A stretch of 64,000 nt of DNA from Ignavibacteria bacterium (GCA_021286645.1 JAJTBZ010000035.1:1-64000), one strand, 5' to 3'. Shown: positions 28,129 through 37,104, counted from the stretch's first letter. Notes: a model not told the origin generated them from the sequence alone. Numbers and translations: made by a program.

Positions 28129-28770
28129 TTATTTTGTATTTAATACATTTCGAATTATACCCCAAACAATCATCAGACAGAAAAATAGCATAAGCATGCC
28201 GGAAACCAGATCGATTTTACGCAAAATGGATGTATTAATTCTTGTTTTTAATTTTTCTGTTAAACCACTCAGAAATAGCCACCATACGCAGGAACCACCA
28301 AATATTCCAACCAGAAACAATGTTAATGATCCCAGATTCTGCCCACCGGGTAAAATTCCCACTCCAGCAAATACCGCTAAAAAAAACAAAATGGTTACAG
28401 GGTTGGTTATGGTTAATGCAAGCGTACTCAAATAATCTTTCCATAATCCTAACCCTTCTGCAGAATTGTATTCTAATCGTTTCTCCTTTTTTACAAGAGT
28501 TTTCACTGCTAAATACAAAAGGAAAAGAACCCCAACAATTTGTAATGGCAGTTTATGGTGAATCATAAAATCTGAAACTACTGTTAATCCCAAGCCGGTA
28601 ATTAGTCCATAGACGAGGTCAGCCGTTGCAGCTCCCAATCCACTCACAAATCCGGATAGAAAATTCTTGTTTATCGTCCGGTTGATACAAAGTATCCCTA
28701 TAGGCCCAACCGGTGCAGCGACTGAGAATCCAAGCACTGCCCCCTTGAATATATAATCAAATTCTATCAT
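28129..28770 (-). CDS. LysE-family amino-acid exporter
   Basis: About 213 residues with six membrane helices. The family start AAPVGPIGILCINRTI is clear, with GAATADLVYGLI and NPVTILFFLAVFAGVG following. It exports amino acids or related compounds; substrate unknown. The ATG at 28770 is chosen because AAGGA lies 12 bp upstream. A TTG codon 12 bp earlier would abut the AAGGA. Confidence 0.9.
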   Translation of the reverse strand: MIEFDYIFKGAVLGFSVAAPVGPIGILCINRTINKNFLSGFVSGLGAATADLVYGLITGLGLTVVSDFMIHHKLPLQIVGVLFLLYLAVKTLVKKEKRLEYNSAEGLGLWKDYLSTLALTITNPVTILFFLAVFAGVGILPGGQNLGSLTLFLVGIFGGSCVWWLFLSGLTEKLKTRINTSILRKIDLVSGMLMLFFCLMIVWGIIRNVLNTK

Positions 28771-29098
28771 ATTTTTTTTCAATCCTTAACCTATGGGAGA
28801 TTGTACAACAATGTGAATAGCGGGATTTGAGCATAACGACTATAGGAACCTGACATCATTAAACAGCTGCTACGCCCACAAGCACATAAAGAGTTATACC
28901 AGGCAAAATAGAAAAATCGTTACGATATACAAAATTTTTCGCGAGCGGCTTCATTTCTTTGATTTGTAAGACCGGGATCGGGTCCCTCCGTCTTCTGAAA
29001 ACAACATCGAAAAAAAAATGAGAAATTTGCAAAAATCCTTGACTATTGAATAATTTTGGTTTATATTTTAAACCGGTTTAACAAAATTAAGGATTTAT
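28771..29098. other. Divergent intergenic region
   Basis: 328 bp between the LysE gene and the membrane protein gene. It contains a perfect 14-bp palindrome near its right end (listed separately) and otherwise no recognisable feature. Confidence 0.5.
29068..29081. promoter_or_regulatory. Perfect 14-bp palindrome, candidate operator
   Basis: TTAAACCGGTTTAA is a perfect dyad ending 17 bp before the ATG at 29099 and just before the AAGGA ribosome site. Binding here would block transcription or initiation. The second gene of the operon encodes a winged-helix regulator, a natural candidate for autorepression. Confidence 0.55.
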
Positions 29099-29704
29099 AT
29101 GGAAAATCAAGTGATCGCGGATGATATTCAGTATATTCGTCAAATGATTCAAAATAATCGACGGGTACTTATTGATAATGGAGTAGCATATATTAGTGCT
29201 GGTATTTACCAGCTGATTGGTACCATCTCCTCCATTCTTTTACAAGCTGCCGGAAAAGGACAGTTTATTCCCCACATGTGGATGAGTTTCATGGCAATTT
29301 TGATCGCGGTAAATTTATACTATGGCTTACATTCCAAACAATCAAAATCCAGAAATACTTTCGCCGCAAAGCTATTTGGGGTAACATGGATTGCCTGTCT
29401 CATACCCATTCTAATAACATGCATAGTATTCTTTGTATTCAGTTCTATTACTATTACGGCTTTCTTTATTATTATTACAGCCGTTATGGGAATTGGGTAT
29501 TATATTACCGGAAGTATAAATGAACTTACTATTATGAAAGTATTTGCATTTGGCTGGTGGTTTAGTTCTCTCATTGCTGCCCTATGGACGCGTTTTGCGA
29601 AAGAATATCAACTGGTTTTATTCTTAAGTATTCTCTTTACATTATTTGAATTGATACCAGGTACCATTATATATCTGAAATGGAAAAAAATCTATAATGA
29701 CTAA
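29099..29704 (+). CDS. Multi-pass membrane protein of unknown function
   Basis: 201 residues with about six hydrophobic helices, beginning with a 45-residue soluble part (DIQYIRQMIQNNRRVLIDNG). I recognise no named transporter. It overlaps the downstream winged-helix regulator by 8 bp, an arrangement seen for regulator-controlled membrane proteins in Bacteroidota. AAGGA lies 6 bp upstream of the start. Confidence 0.8.
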   Translation: MENQVIADDIQYIRQMIQNNRRVLIDNGVAYISAGIYQLIGTISSILLQAAGKGQFIPHMWMSFMAILIAVNLYYGLHSKQSKSRNTFAAKLFGVTWIACLIPILITCIVFFVFSSITITAFFIIITAVMGIGYYITGSINELTIMKVFAFGWWFSSLIAALWTRFAKEYQLVLFLSILFTLFELIPGTIIYLKWKKIYND

Positions 29705-30023
29705 GAATTTTGATCATCACAAAATCGATGAAATTATTCATTCCCGTATTCGACTTTCGATTATGGCAGCATTGGCGACTGTTGATGTAATGGACTTCCT
29801 GACTTTGCTTGACGAAGTGAATACTACGAAAGGGAATCTTAGCGTACATCTTTCCAAACTGGAAGAGAATGGGTACATAGTCACCGAGAAAAAATTCGTA
29901 AAGAAGAAAACTCTTACTTTATGCAAAATAACCCCGGAGGGTATAACCGCTTTTCATGAATATCTCAATATGGTTGAAGAATTTGCCCGAAAAGCCGCAA
30001 CGGGCAAGGATAGTAACCAGTAG
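29697..30023 (+). CDS. Winged-helix transcriptional regulator (HTH_34-type)
   Basis: 108 residues. A MarR/ArsR-like wHTH: IHSRIRLSIMAALATVDVMDFLTLLDEV, then recognition helix TTKGNLSVHLSKLEENGYI and wing VKKKTLTLCKITPEG. It matches PF13601-type regulators, which usually control their neighbour. The start codon lies inside the upstream membrane gene, so the two are coupled. Confidence 0.9.
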   Translation: MTKNFDHHKIDEIIHSRIRLSIMAALATVDVMDFLTLLDEVNTTKGNLSVHLSKLEENGYIVTEKKFVKKKTLTLCKITPEGITAFHEYLNMVEEFARKAATGKDSNQ

Positions 30024-30167
30024 CAGTGCTTAGATTCAAAGACCAAGAGTTGAAATTAATAGCAGAATTAGTCACTCAGTCAATAATTTTCTCATATTCG
30101 GATTCTGTACAAGAAGCGGTACGTATATGATGTAAGCACCCGTGGTGTTTTCTGTAAGTTAGAAGCA

Positions 30168-30202
30168 AACAAGCCCTGGAGAAATATCTACCAGGGCTTG
30201 TT
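30168..30202. terminator. Bidirectional terminator hairpin
   Basis: AACAAGCCCTGG (30168-30179) and CCAGGGCTTGTT (30191-30202) are a perfect 12-bp inverted repeat between the convergent genes ending at 30023 and 30253. Confidence 0.8.
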
Positions 30203-30252
30203 ACTTGGAAACAAACAGCACTGAATACAGGTATCAGTAAAATATTATATTA

Positions 30253-30813
30253 TCAGGCAAAAGAACGTTCAAATAAATCAACAATAGCTTTTTTCCCGTT
30301 CTCTTGTAAGAACCGGGTACCTGTTCCTACAAAATGCATATGTGAGATGACCGGAAGGTTATCCCCTTTACACTCTACCCACTCGCTCTTCATCCATTTG
30401 AACCAGGCATCCTTCGTTTGATCGAAAACATACAGCTCCTTGTTGCACAGTTTAGCAAATTCTGCACCCCAGCCGGTACCACCTTTTACGGTATTATCCT
30501 CAAGAATCTCGCCGATTACAAAAATTTCCTGACCATTATTTATTTGATACCAAATACTCTGTAATACCTTACGAAAAACTTGTCCGGTAGTATATTTTCT
30601 GTTCATTAATTTTGAAACATATTCAAGACTCACATCGCCATTCTGCAATTCTTCATGGTTCAGCACGCGAAGTCCTCGGGTACGAACTATAGAATGACCT
30701 TCGAACGTAAAATTCACTTCTTCAATACCAAAACGTTCTGCATTAGCTCCGAATTCGGCTTCCGCTCCAACAATTCCACCGCTAAACAAAATACAATCTT
30801 CTTTTTTCATCAT
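30253..30813 (-). CDS. Conserved-looking protein with SLOG/YspA-like Rossmann features, unknown
   Basis: 186 residues. The start CILFSGGIVGAEAEFG resembles the glycine-rich nucleotide loop of SLOG/molybdenum-carrier-like folds. EIFVIGEI, TVKGGTGWGAEFA and LYVFDQTKDAWFKW fit alternating strands with a ligand-binding rim. SLOG proteins bind or make nucleotide-derived ligands and occur in defence systems, but this match is by pattern only. It is preceded by two palindromes and lies beside the RHS array. Confidence 0.45.
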   Translation of the reverse strand: MMKKEDCILFSGGIVGAEAEFGANAERFGIEEVNFTFEGHSIVRTRGLRVLNHEELQNGDVSLEYVSKLMNRKYTTGQVFRKVLQSIWYQINNGQEIFVIGEILEDNTVKGGTGWGAEFAKLCNKELYVFDQTKDAWFKWMKSEWVECKGDNLPVISHMHFVGTGTRFLQENGKKAIVDLFERSFA

Positions 30814-30863
30814 GCTCTCTTTCTAAATATAAAGTCTAAATTATTTTTTGGGATATGCTTATA

Positions 30864-30897
30864 CCCCCGGGGGCAGCAGTACACTGCAAATTGCAGT
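30864..30897. promoter_or_regulatory. Two adjacent palindromes upstream of the SLOG-like gene
   Basis: CCCCCGGGGG (30864-30873) is a perfect dyad, and ACTGCAAATTGCAGT (30883-30897) is a perfect 7-1-7 palindrome. Both lie 50-85 bp upstream of the start at 30813 (minus strand), where a promoter would be. Confidence 0.4.
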
Positions 30898-30954
30898 AAA
30901 TCGGCGGCACAAATATACGCAATTCACCGATAATTTCGAATTCCTGATGGTATC

Positions 30955-31410
30955 CTAAATCGGTCTTCTCCTGCTACGCAATGGATAAACTCCATTATTC
31001 CAGTATAATTTGTTAAAGCTTTCCGGTTCTTGGCCGTTATAGAGGTAGCGGTTACTCTGGCCGCCATCGCGCAGGCGGTAGCTTAAGCCAAACGGGTAGT
31101 ACATATCTTCCTGTGTTACTTCTGCAACAGTATTATTTACCCGGAAACTGCAACGCACGTTGCCTAAATAGTCCTTCATTTGGTACTCGTACACGAACTG
31201 CAGCCCTGTTGGCACCACTCTGCCTTCCGAAAACGGGAACTGCGTTAACACCAGCCCGCTGCCCTGCAGCTCGTATTAAAACCCGCCGCAATAATACCGC
31301 TCGTTATCCAGACGGCCATCCGCGCGGTAATAATCCGCCCGCAACTTGCTGCCATCGGCAGCATACAGGTACTCTATACGGCTGTTATCAAACCAGCTTA
31401 TCTTCACGGC
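30955..31410 (-). pseudogene. Degenerate RHS core relic
   Basis: It is nearly identical to the RHS core at 34645-35175 but damaged. The codon corresponding to the Glu in GGFEYELQ is TAA (plus-strand TTA at 31276-31278, where the intact copy has TTC). The 3' part ends after KLYWN in about a dozen unrelated residues, so the DYSARFYD...DPDG segment and any toxin tip are lost. The 5' end is also truncated. It marks the downstream end of the RHS array. Confidence 0.85.
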
Positions 31411-31546
31411 GTGTTTTTACATTCACTGATTGTTTATTTTATGGCCACTTTTAATTACGCGAATATAGTGAAATACTGCTATATGCATGCACTATTTCAT
31501 TCGCCCGTTTGCTTTTTGCTGGCTATTTCTGGTTATCCTTTACCTT

Positions 31547-32455
31547 TCAGGGTTTACCCGGTTTATCTGCCGGACGCACTTCTTCACTTTCGTTTTCAAA
31601 TTCAACTTTATAGACTTTTCCGGTTCGATCAATAAAATCATCTTCCCTGGAGAATCTTCTCATTATTCTTTCGTGCAACCCTCTTTCCAGAAACTCCATA
31701 TCACAGTTCCTGTATGAACGGATTAATAAAAATTCATCTTTTTTCCAGCGTATCCAGCCCGTTTCCACTTTTCCGGTAAGCTTCTTACACCTCTTTTTTA
31801 CTGCCTTAAGATGCATCCAATCCCCCTTAATTGAATCGGCGATAAAGTGTGTATCAAAATAGGGTTTAATTTCGCCTCCTATTATATACTTCGGATCAGA
31901 TGATGGAAATGTACTGAGTGAATTACCGTCTCTTGAAAAAGAAATGTAGCCTGAAGCTATTGCATTCCCCCATGAAGAAAAAGCCCATAATTTTTTATGC
32001 TTCGGTAAGATCTTAGTAATGTTTGAGTCCCTGTTGGTATAGATTTCATAATATTCATCGTGTATCGATTTGCATTCAAATGCTATTAACCGTTCAGGTA
32101 AATAAAATTCATACGGCATAAAATTATACCGGTACTCCAAAAGGCCGCGCATAACCCATATATCATGTAAGATTAGCTTTCTTCCTTCTATAGTTAATTT
32201 ACAATCGGAAGTCGCTACTTTCATATACTGGCTGCCATCCAGATTTTTTATAACAAAAGTATCATAATCACCTAATTCATCCATAGGAATTTCTTTCATG
32301 TAAACAATGCCCATAGAACCGAATAAAGACGGGTTTTTCTTATTTTCGGCTTCAAGTTGTGTACTAATTTTATTCTGCCCGCTCATTAGTATTGAACTAA
32401 TTGCAATTATTCCCAGAATAAATTGACCGATGACTGTTATCCTTACATATTTCAT
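31547..32455 (-). CDS. Exported candidate immunity protein for RHS tip B
   Basis: 302 residues from the ATG at 32455 (AGGAAA upstream; longer in-frame starts would overlap the toxin gene). The signal peptide spans residues 1-26 (ILGIIAISSILMSGQ). The rest is a soluble beta-rich protein without a recognised domain. It begins 28 bp after the stop of RHS gene B. The position and periplasmic targeting fit an immunity protein against a wall-degrading tip. Function is inferred from position only. Confidence 0.6.
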   Translation of the reverse strand: MKYVRITVIGQFILGIIAISSILMSGQNKISTQLEAENKKNPSLFGSMGIVYMKEIPMDELGDYDTFVIKNLDGSQYMKVATSDCKLTIEGRKLILHDIWVMRGLLEYRYNFMPYEFYLPERLIAFECKSIHDEYYEIYTNRDSNITKILPKHKKLWAFSSWGNAIASGYISFSRDGNSLSTFPSSDPKYIIGGEIKPYFDTHFIADSIKGDWMHLKAVKKRCKKLTGKVETGWIRWKKDEFLLIRSYRNCDMEFLERGLHERIMRRFSREDDFIDRTGKVYKVEFENESEEVRPADKPGKP

Positions 32456-32483
32456 TGTTTTTCCTGTCGCATTTTTTGGTTTC

Positions 32484-33464
32484 TTATGGATGATTAACAT
32501 GTAAACCCTGCACGTGAAAATGATTCGAATGTCCGGCACATTGCTTAGTATATGGTACCTGCCCTCTAATTGGGGCCGGATTAAGTAGAATACTCGTAAA
32601 TCCAAACTTATGAAGTTCCGCCGCAAATGTTGAACTTTTCTTATAAGAAAACGCAGGGTCGGTGACTAAAACCCGGTCTCCGGATTCATCGTCGCGTATA
32701 GGCCTTATATCTAGATTTCTACCATCTTTATGATGGCTGTGTCTGGGATTTCCGGGAGTAATATAATTATTGCCTGATGCCGAACTGCCATCACCAATGC
32801 CGAAGGTTGATATACCTGAATACCAGGCGGCCCCTAAAACGGCTGCAAAAACATCAGGCCGAACAAATCTCATGGCTTCTTTATCATAACAATACATTCG
32901 AAAATTATGATCCTCCCCATTTAGAATTTCAATACGAAAATCTGCTGGTATATTAATTAAACCATTGTCGTTTTTCATTAATACTGCAACTTTTTGGAAA
33001 CTTCCATCTCCTATTTGCAAAAAGAATTGATCAAACTTATCCGCTGTTTTCTCAATTGCAATTGTGCCATCTTCAGCGATCATGTAGTTATCATCATAAC
33101 ACCCATCCGGGTCAATCCGGTTTACCGGGTTGTTGGCGCAATATACGTACGGCGAGTGGAACTGGTCCGCCGGGTCTGTTACGTGCCAGCGGCCAAGCTG
33201 GCTGTCATAAAAACGGGCACTGTAGTCATTCCAGTACAATTTGTTAAAGCTTTCCTGTTCTTTGCCGTTGTAGAGGTAGCGGTTACTCTGGCCGCCATCG
33301 CGCAGGCGGTAGCTTAAGCCAAACGGATAGTACATGTCTTCCTGCGTTACCTCTGCAACAGTATTATTTACCCGGAAACTGCAGCGCACGTTACCAAGGT
33401 GCCTGTCCCCATGGGAATCTTTCATCTGGTACTCGTACACGAACTGCTGCCCTGTTGGCACCAC
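32484..33464 (-). CDS. Truncated RHS core with LAS-type (M15/MepA-like) metallopeptidase tip (cassette B)
   Basis: 326 residues. Residues 1-122 are RHS core (YEYQMKD, YYPFGLSYRLRDGG, YLYNGKEQESFNKLYWND, RFYDSQLGRW, ending DPDGC). The remaining about 204 residues are a unique tip. In it H245-x6-D252 (within SHHKDGRNLD) and NHFHVQ (315-319) match the zinc ligands of LAS peptidases, which cut peptidoglycan cross-links. The core has a 5-residue insertion (SHGDR) absent from the other copies. The protein lacks an N-terminal shell and a secretion signal, so it looks like an orphan cassette. It is followed by an exported candidate immunity protein. Confidence 0.75.
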   Translation of the reverse strand: MVPTGQQFVYEYQMKDSHGDRHLGNVRCSFRVNNTVAEVTQEDMYYPFGLSYRLRDGGQSNRYLYNGKEQESFNKLYWNDYSARFYDSQLGRWHVTDPADQFHSPYVYCANNPVNRIDPDGCYDDNYMIAEDGTIAIEKTADKFDQFFLQIGDGSFQKVAVLMKNDNGLINIPADFRIEILNGEDHNFRMYCYDKEAMRFVRPDVFAAVLGAAWYSGISTFGIGDGSSASGNNYITPGNPRHSHHKDGRNLDIRPIRDDESGDRVLVTDPAFSYKKSSTFAAELHKFGFTSILLNPAPIRGQVPYTKQCAGHSNHFHVQGLHVNHP

Positions 33465-33482
33465 CCGGCCTTCGACATAAAA

Positions 33483-34040
33483 CTAATCTTCAATATACTT
33501 TCCCTTTTTTACCGAATATTTAATGTAATCCAAAAGAATCGTCTGTATATCTCTTCGAATATCTGCTTCGTCAAGATAATCATGATCATTTTCAAAGCCT
33601 TTTGGTTTAGACTTGGAACGCCGGAATGTTTTACTAATAATCCTCCCATCATTAAAGAAATATTCCATAGTATGATACCGCATGTTTTTATTAAATCCCT
33701 TTTGAGGGAATGGTACCGAATAGAATACCAGCGAATCTTTGAAGTAGATCAAATCTTTTTCAAAATAATATGATTGGATGTATTGACCTGTTTCTGCGCA
33801 ATCTATACTTTCAATTAGTTTAATATCACCGTTTTCGTTGAAATAGAAAACCGCCTCTCCTCCTTCTAATGAATAATGCCTTTCAACAGTATCGATTAAT
33901 CTTAGGTTTCGCTTATAAGTTGCATTAATGTTTTTTACTTTGCTTATAATTGTCTGCACCTCATTTTTCTCTTGTGCATTTAATTCATTGAAGGTTACTA
34001 ATAGCATAACAAAAACAAAACTAAAAATACTTCTGCTCAT
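33483..34040 (-). CDS. Exported candidate immunity protein for RHS tip C
   Basis: 185 residues with a signal peptide (FSFVFVMLLVTFNELNAQE). The mature part is a charged alpha/beta protein with no recognised family (YFNENGDIKLIES, YFFNDGRIISKTF). It starts 22 bp after the RHS-C stop and ends 18 bp before RHS-B. The location and export fit periplasmic immunity to a peptidoglycan peptidase; this is inference. Confidence 0.6.
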   Translation of the reverse strand: MSRSIFSFVFVMLLVTFNELNAQEKNEVQTIISKVKNINATYKRNLRLIDTVERHYSLEGGEAVFYFNENGDIKLIESIDCAETGQYIQSYYFEKDLIYFKDSLVFYSVPFPQKGFNKNMRYHTMEYFFNDGRIISKTFRRSKSKPKGFENDHDYLDEADIRRDIQTILLDYIKYSVKKGKYIED

Positions 34041-34062
34041 TTAATATCTCGTTAAATACTTG

Positions 34063-35220
34063 TTATTTATTTATATAATTTTTCCACTCATACATTTGGA
34101 AGTGTGGTCTATCCTTTTTCCCTGTCCAATTGCCACCCCACTCCAATCCGATTGAATATGCATAAATGCCCAAAGCATTCCACATTAAATCATAACCACG
34201 TTTTAAGCCTATTATATCGAATGCCAAACCATAATTATGTGCACTTTCGCCACCTCGGGCCCATGTAACTTTCGCACCAGGTACTGTTCTACCTATTTTA
34301 TATATTTCGTTTTGTTCTTCCTTTGAACGAAAACCCACAGCTATTCTTAGTGGAGTTCCGGCTATTTCGCTTCCCCGTGTAATGAAATCAAATGCCTTCC
34401 CTCTTAGTTCAGGTCTAAGTGTTAAAATTCTCTCATTTGTTATTTTGTCATTAGTTTTAAATACTTCATTTGCAAATCCCAAATATTGAGAATTAATTCT
34501 TACACCATCCCAATTTATTATCCCATTCTCTGAAATATTGGCATTCATCACTTCAGCCGTTGTCTGATAAATCTTATTATCATTGATTCCATCATTGCCT
34601 ATGTAATTCCAGTATTTATCATAATAGTCACCATCCAAACACCCATCCGGATCAACCCGGTTTATCGGGTTGTTGGCGCAGTACACGTACGGCGAGTGAA
34701 ACTGGTCTGCCGGGTCTGTTACATGCCATCTTCCAAGCTGGCTGTCATAAAAACGGGCACTGTAGTCATTCCAGTACAATTTGTTAAAGCTTTCCTGTTC
34801 TTTGCCGTTGTAGAGGTAGCGGTTACTCTGGCCGCCATCGTGCAGGCGGTAGCTTAAGCCAAACGGGTAGTACATGTCTTCCTGCGTTACTTCTGCAACA
34901 CTATTATTTACCCGGAAACTACAGCGCACGTTGCCTAAATGATCCTTCATCTGGTATTCGTACACGAACTGCTGCCCTGTTGGCACCACCCGGCCTTCCG
35001 AAAACGGGAACTGCATTAACACCAGCCCGCTGCCCTGCAGCTCGTATTCAAACCCGCCGCAATAATACCGCTCGTTATCCAGACGGCCATCCGCGCGGTA
35101 ATACTCCGCCCGCAACTTGCTGCCATCGGCAGCATACAGGTACTCTATACGGCTGTTATCAAACCAGCTTATCTTCACGGGTAATTTTTCAGTCACTTTA
35201 TACTTGTTTTTAGGCCCCAT
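34063..35220 (-). CDS. Truncated RHS core with M15 (VanY/L-Ala-D-Glu-type) peptidase tip (cassette C)
   Basis: 385 residues. Residues 1-194 are the RHS core, the longest copy in the array, ending in DPDGC. The tip (195-385) has the canonical M15 signature SxHxxGxAxD: S326-A-H328-N-Y-G331-L-A333-F-D335, with the last zinc ligand H373 in RPHFQ and substrate-loop FRSKEEQNEIY. Such enzymes cleave peptidoglycan stem peptides. The upstream part of a normal RHS protein (YD-repeat shell) is missing. Confidence 0.85.
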   Translation of the reverse strand: MGPKNKYKVTEKLPVKISWFDNSRIEYLYAADGSKLRAEYYRADGRLDNERYYCGGFEYELQGSGLVLMQFPFSEGRVVPTGQQFVYEYQMKDHLGNVRCSFRVNNSVAEVTQEDMYYPFGLSYRLHDGGQSNRYLYNGKEQESFNKLYWNDYSARFYDSQLGRWHVTDPADQFHSPYVYCANNPINRVDPDGCLDGDYYDKYWNYIGNDGINDNKIYQTTAEVMNANISENGIINWDGVRINSQYLGFANEVFKTNDKITNERILTLRPELRGKAFDFITRGSEIAGTPLRIAVGFRSKEEQNEIYKIGRTVPGAKVTWARGGESAHNYGLAFDIIGLKRGYDLMWNALGIYAYSIGLEWGGNWTGKKDRPHFQMYEWKNYINK

Positions 35221-35303
35221 TTATAAATGCAAAGATATGGATTCTTTTAACTCTACTTATACTACTAATGGCACCGTGTCCATTTTTGAGGCATCGGTTT
35301 GAC

Positions 35304-35921
35304 CTACTTATACACGTAATCTATCCGGCCATTCTTGTAGATTATCATCGAATCCCCCTTAATTTTGGAGGTTATTAAAGTATCGTAGATACCTTTTTTT
35401 ATCCGAATAGATGTATAATCTCTTCCTTCACTAAGAAGCCCGTAATTATTGATCTTATAAAAGCTCTTATTAATGACATACTCACCAAATATCCAATTTT
35501 TATTAATTATACAAAATGCAGTAAAACGATTTGTTTTATATTCATTCACTGTAACATACCAAATGCCTGCAATTTCATAATGTAAACTATCACCATTATA
35601 ATTGATTAATAATGGCCTATCCTCTTTAAGTCCGACCACAGCAACGAATGTTTCTCCAACACGGTGATAATAGTACACTGTATCCATGTCGACTTCTATA
35701 CCGTGGCCTTTTGTTTCCAATTCTACACCTTTACTAAAAAGCCTTGTCCGCTTTACATGAAACATTTCGCTGTATTTTGCCCTTGTACTTGGCAAACCCA
35801 ACCAAAGAGTGTCATATTTAGTTGTATTATCATTCACTTTCTTTTGTGAATCTGGTTTTCTACAACAGAAAAAAACACCCAACATTATACAAATAAGAAG
35901 GATTATTACTTTAGTTTCCAT
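35304..35921 (-). CDS. Candidate immunity lipoprotein for RHS tip D
   Basis: 205 residues. The N-terminus is a lipoprotein-like signal (LLICIMLGVFFCC). The mature part is soluble with no recognised family. It overlaps the 3' end of the RHS-D gene by 16 bp, implying coupled translation of tip and partner, the usual toxin-immunity arrangement. Function is inferred from position. Confidence 0.6.
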   Translation of the reverse strand: METKVIILLICIMLGVFFCCRKPDSQKKVNDNTTKYDTLWLGLPSTRAKYSEMFHVKRTRLFSKGVELETKGHGIEVDMDTVYYYHRVGETFVAVVGLKEDRPLLINYNGDSLHYEIAGIWYVTVNEYKTNRFTAFCIINKNWIFGEYVINKSFYKINNYGLLSEGRDYTSIRIKKGIYDTLITSKIKGDSMIIYKNGRIDYVYK

Positions 35922-36814
35922 ACGCCTGATACTCCTCTTAATCCTGATATCTGATTCGTAACATTTTGCAGACGATGATTGCCATCAAATGCTTGAGCAG
36001 TTTTAGGAAAACTCACATATGAAAATGGCATACAATCTAACATGGCGCCGATACCAAACATAGCCCGATACGAAACGCTTACAGCATTCAGAAAGTTTGA
36101 TTGCAATTTTTGCATATTTCTTGTAGATATATTCCCTTCTTGCGATTGAATATAAGAATATGGCCCAAATTTATAGACTTTTGTCCGCATTGCATTATAC
36201 TGACCAGGAGTCAGGACGTCATCATAATTTTCTCCAAATTCTCCAGATTTATACCGATTAGTTATGCTTTCTGCAACAACACGTCTGTCAGTATTAGTAT
36301 TTCCTACTGATTTCATCTCAGCAAAAACGACACGGATCATTTTGCCTAAATAGCTATTCCAATCCAAGGTAGCTGAACTTGCACAGATGTTTTTATAAAA
36401 TACTGCATCCTTAGAAGACCAATTATTCATTGCGGTATTAGACAACGACTCTATTCTGGTAAAATCCTTGTCATTTACAAACCTTACTTCATTTACTCCA
36501 TCTTCCACGTGGACCGTCTTTCCATTTTCGAGATTTATAAAATCTGTCATTTCACATCCGTCAGGATCCGTAGCGTTTAACGGGTTGTTGGCGCAATACA
36601 CGTACGGCGAGTGGAACTGGTCCGCCGGGTCTGTTACGTGCCAGCGGCCAAGCTGGCTGTCATAAAAACGGGCACTATAGTCATTCCAGTATAATTTATT
36701 AAAGCTTTCCTGTTCTTTGCCGTTGTAGAGGTAGCGGTTACTCTGGCCGCCATCGTGCAGGCGGTAGCTTAAGCCAAACGGGTAGTACATGTAATTAGTA
36801 ATTGCGCCACACAA
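35906..36814 (-). CDS. Truncated RHS core with SleB-like hydrolase tip (cassette D)
   Basis: 302 residues. The RHS core covers only 9-87 (MYYPFGLSYRL to DPDGC); the first 8 residues are unrelated, so recombination or truncation occurred at about 36789. In the tip (88-302), VVFAEMKSVG (E166), AESITNRY and DDVLTPGQYNA follow the order of SleB/hydrolase_2 cell-wall hydrolases (xxAEaxG, vaxVilNR, dVixxxQF). The match is by pattern and moderate. It is the first cassette of the array; upstream is a divergent T9SS gene, not a full RHS shell gene. Confidence 0.65.
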   Translation of the reverse strand: MCGAITNYMYYPFGLSYRLHDGGQSNRYLYNGKEQESFNKLYWNDYSARFYDSQLGRWHVTDPADQFHSPYVYCANNPLNATDPDGCEMTDFINLENGKTVHVEDGVNEVRFVNDKDFTRIESLSNTAMNNWSSKDAVFYKNICASSATLDWNSYLGKMIRVVFAEMKSVGNTNTDRRVVAESITNRYKSGEFGENYDDVLTPGQYNAMRTKVYKFGPYSYIQSQEGNISTRNMQKLQSNFLNAVSVSYRAMFGIGAMLDCMPFSYVSFPKTAQAFDGNHRLQNVTNQISGLRGVSGVWKLK

Positions 36815-37104
36815 TTTTTTTTACTTCAATAAAAATACGAATCAGAATAGCCATTACAAAAATATTTGGCTGAGTTAAACTTTACAAAAATGATATTACT
36901 TCTGGTACTTCTAGATGCAGTTTTTCATTTTTTTACCATTATTCAATAATATCGGAACTTTCTGTCAACATGGCTGTTAATTTATTTATCAGCTGGCAAA
37001 ATTTGCGCTCCCCAAACATTTAACACTAAACAAGTTTTTCTTGTCGGGGTTTCTATTGCCGCAAATTTTAATAATATCACTAAACTAGTACAAGGATACA
37101 AGCA

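Noticed and set aside
31547-32626. Longer start for the immunity B gene
   Set aside because: The extra 57 codons overlap the RHS-B gene and mask a clear signal peptide that starts at 32455.
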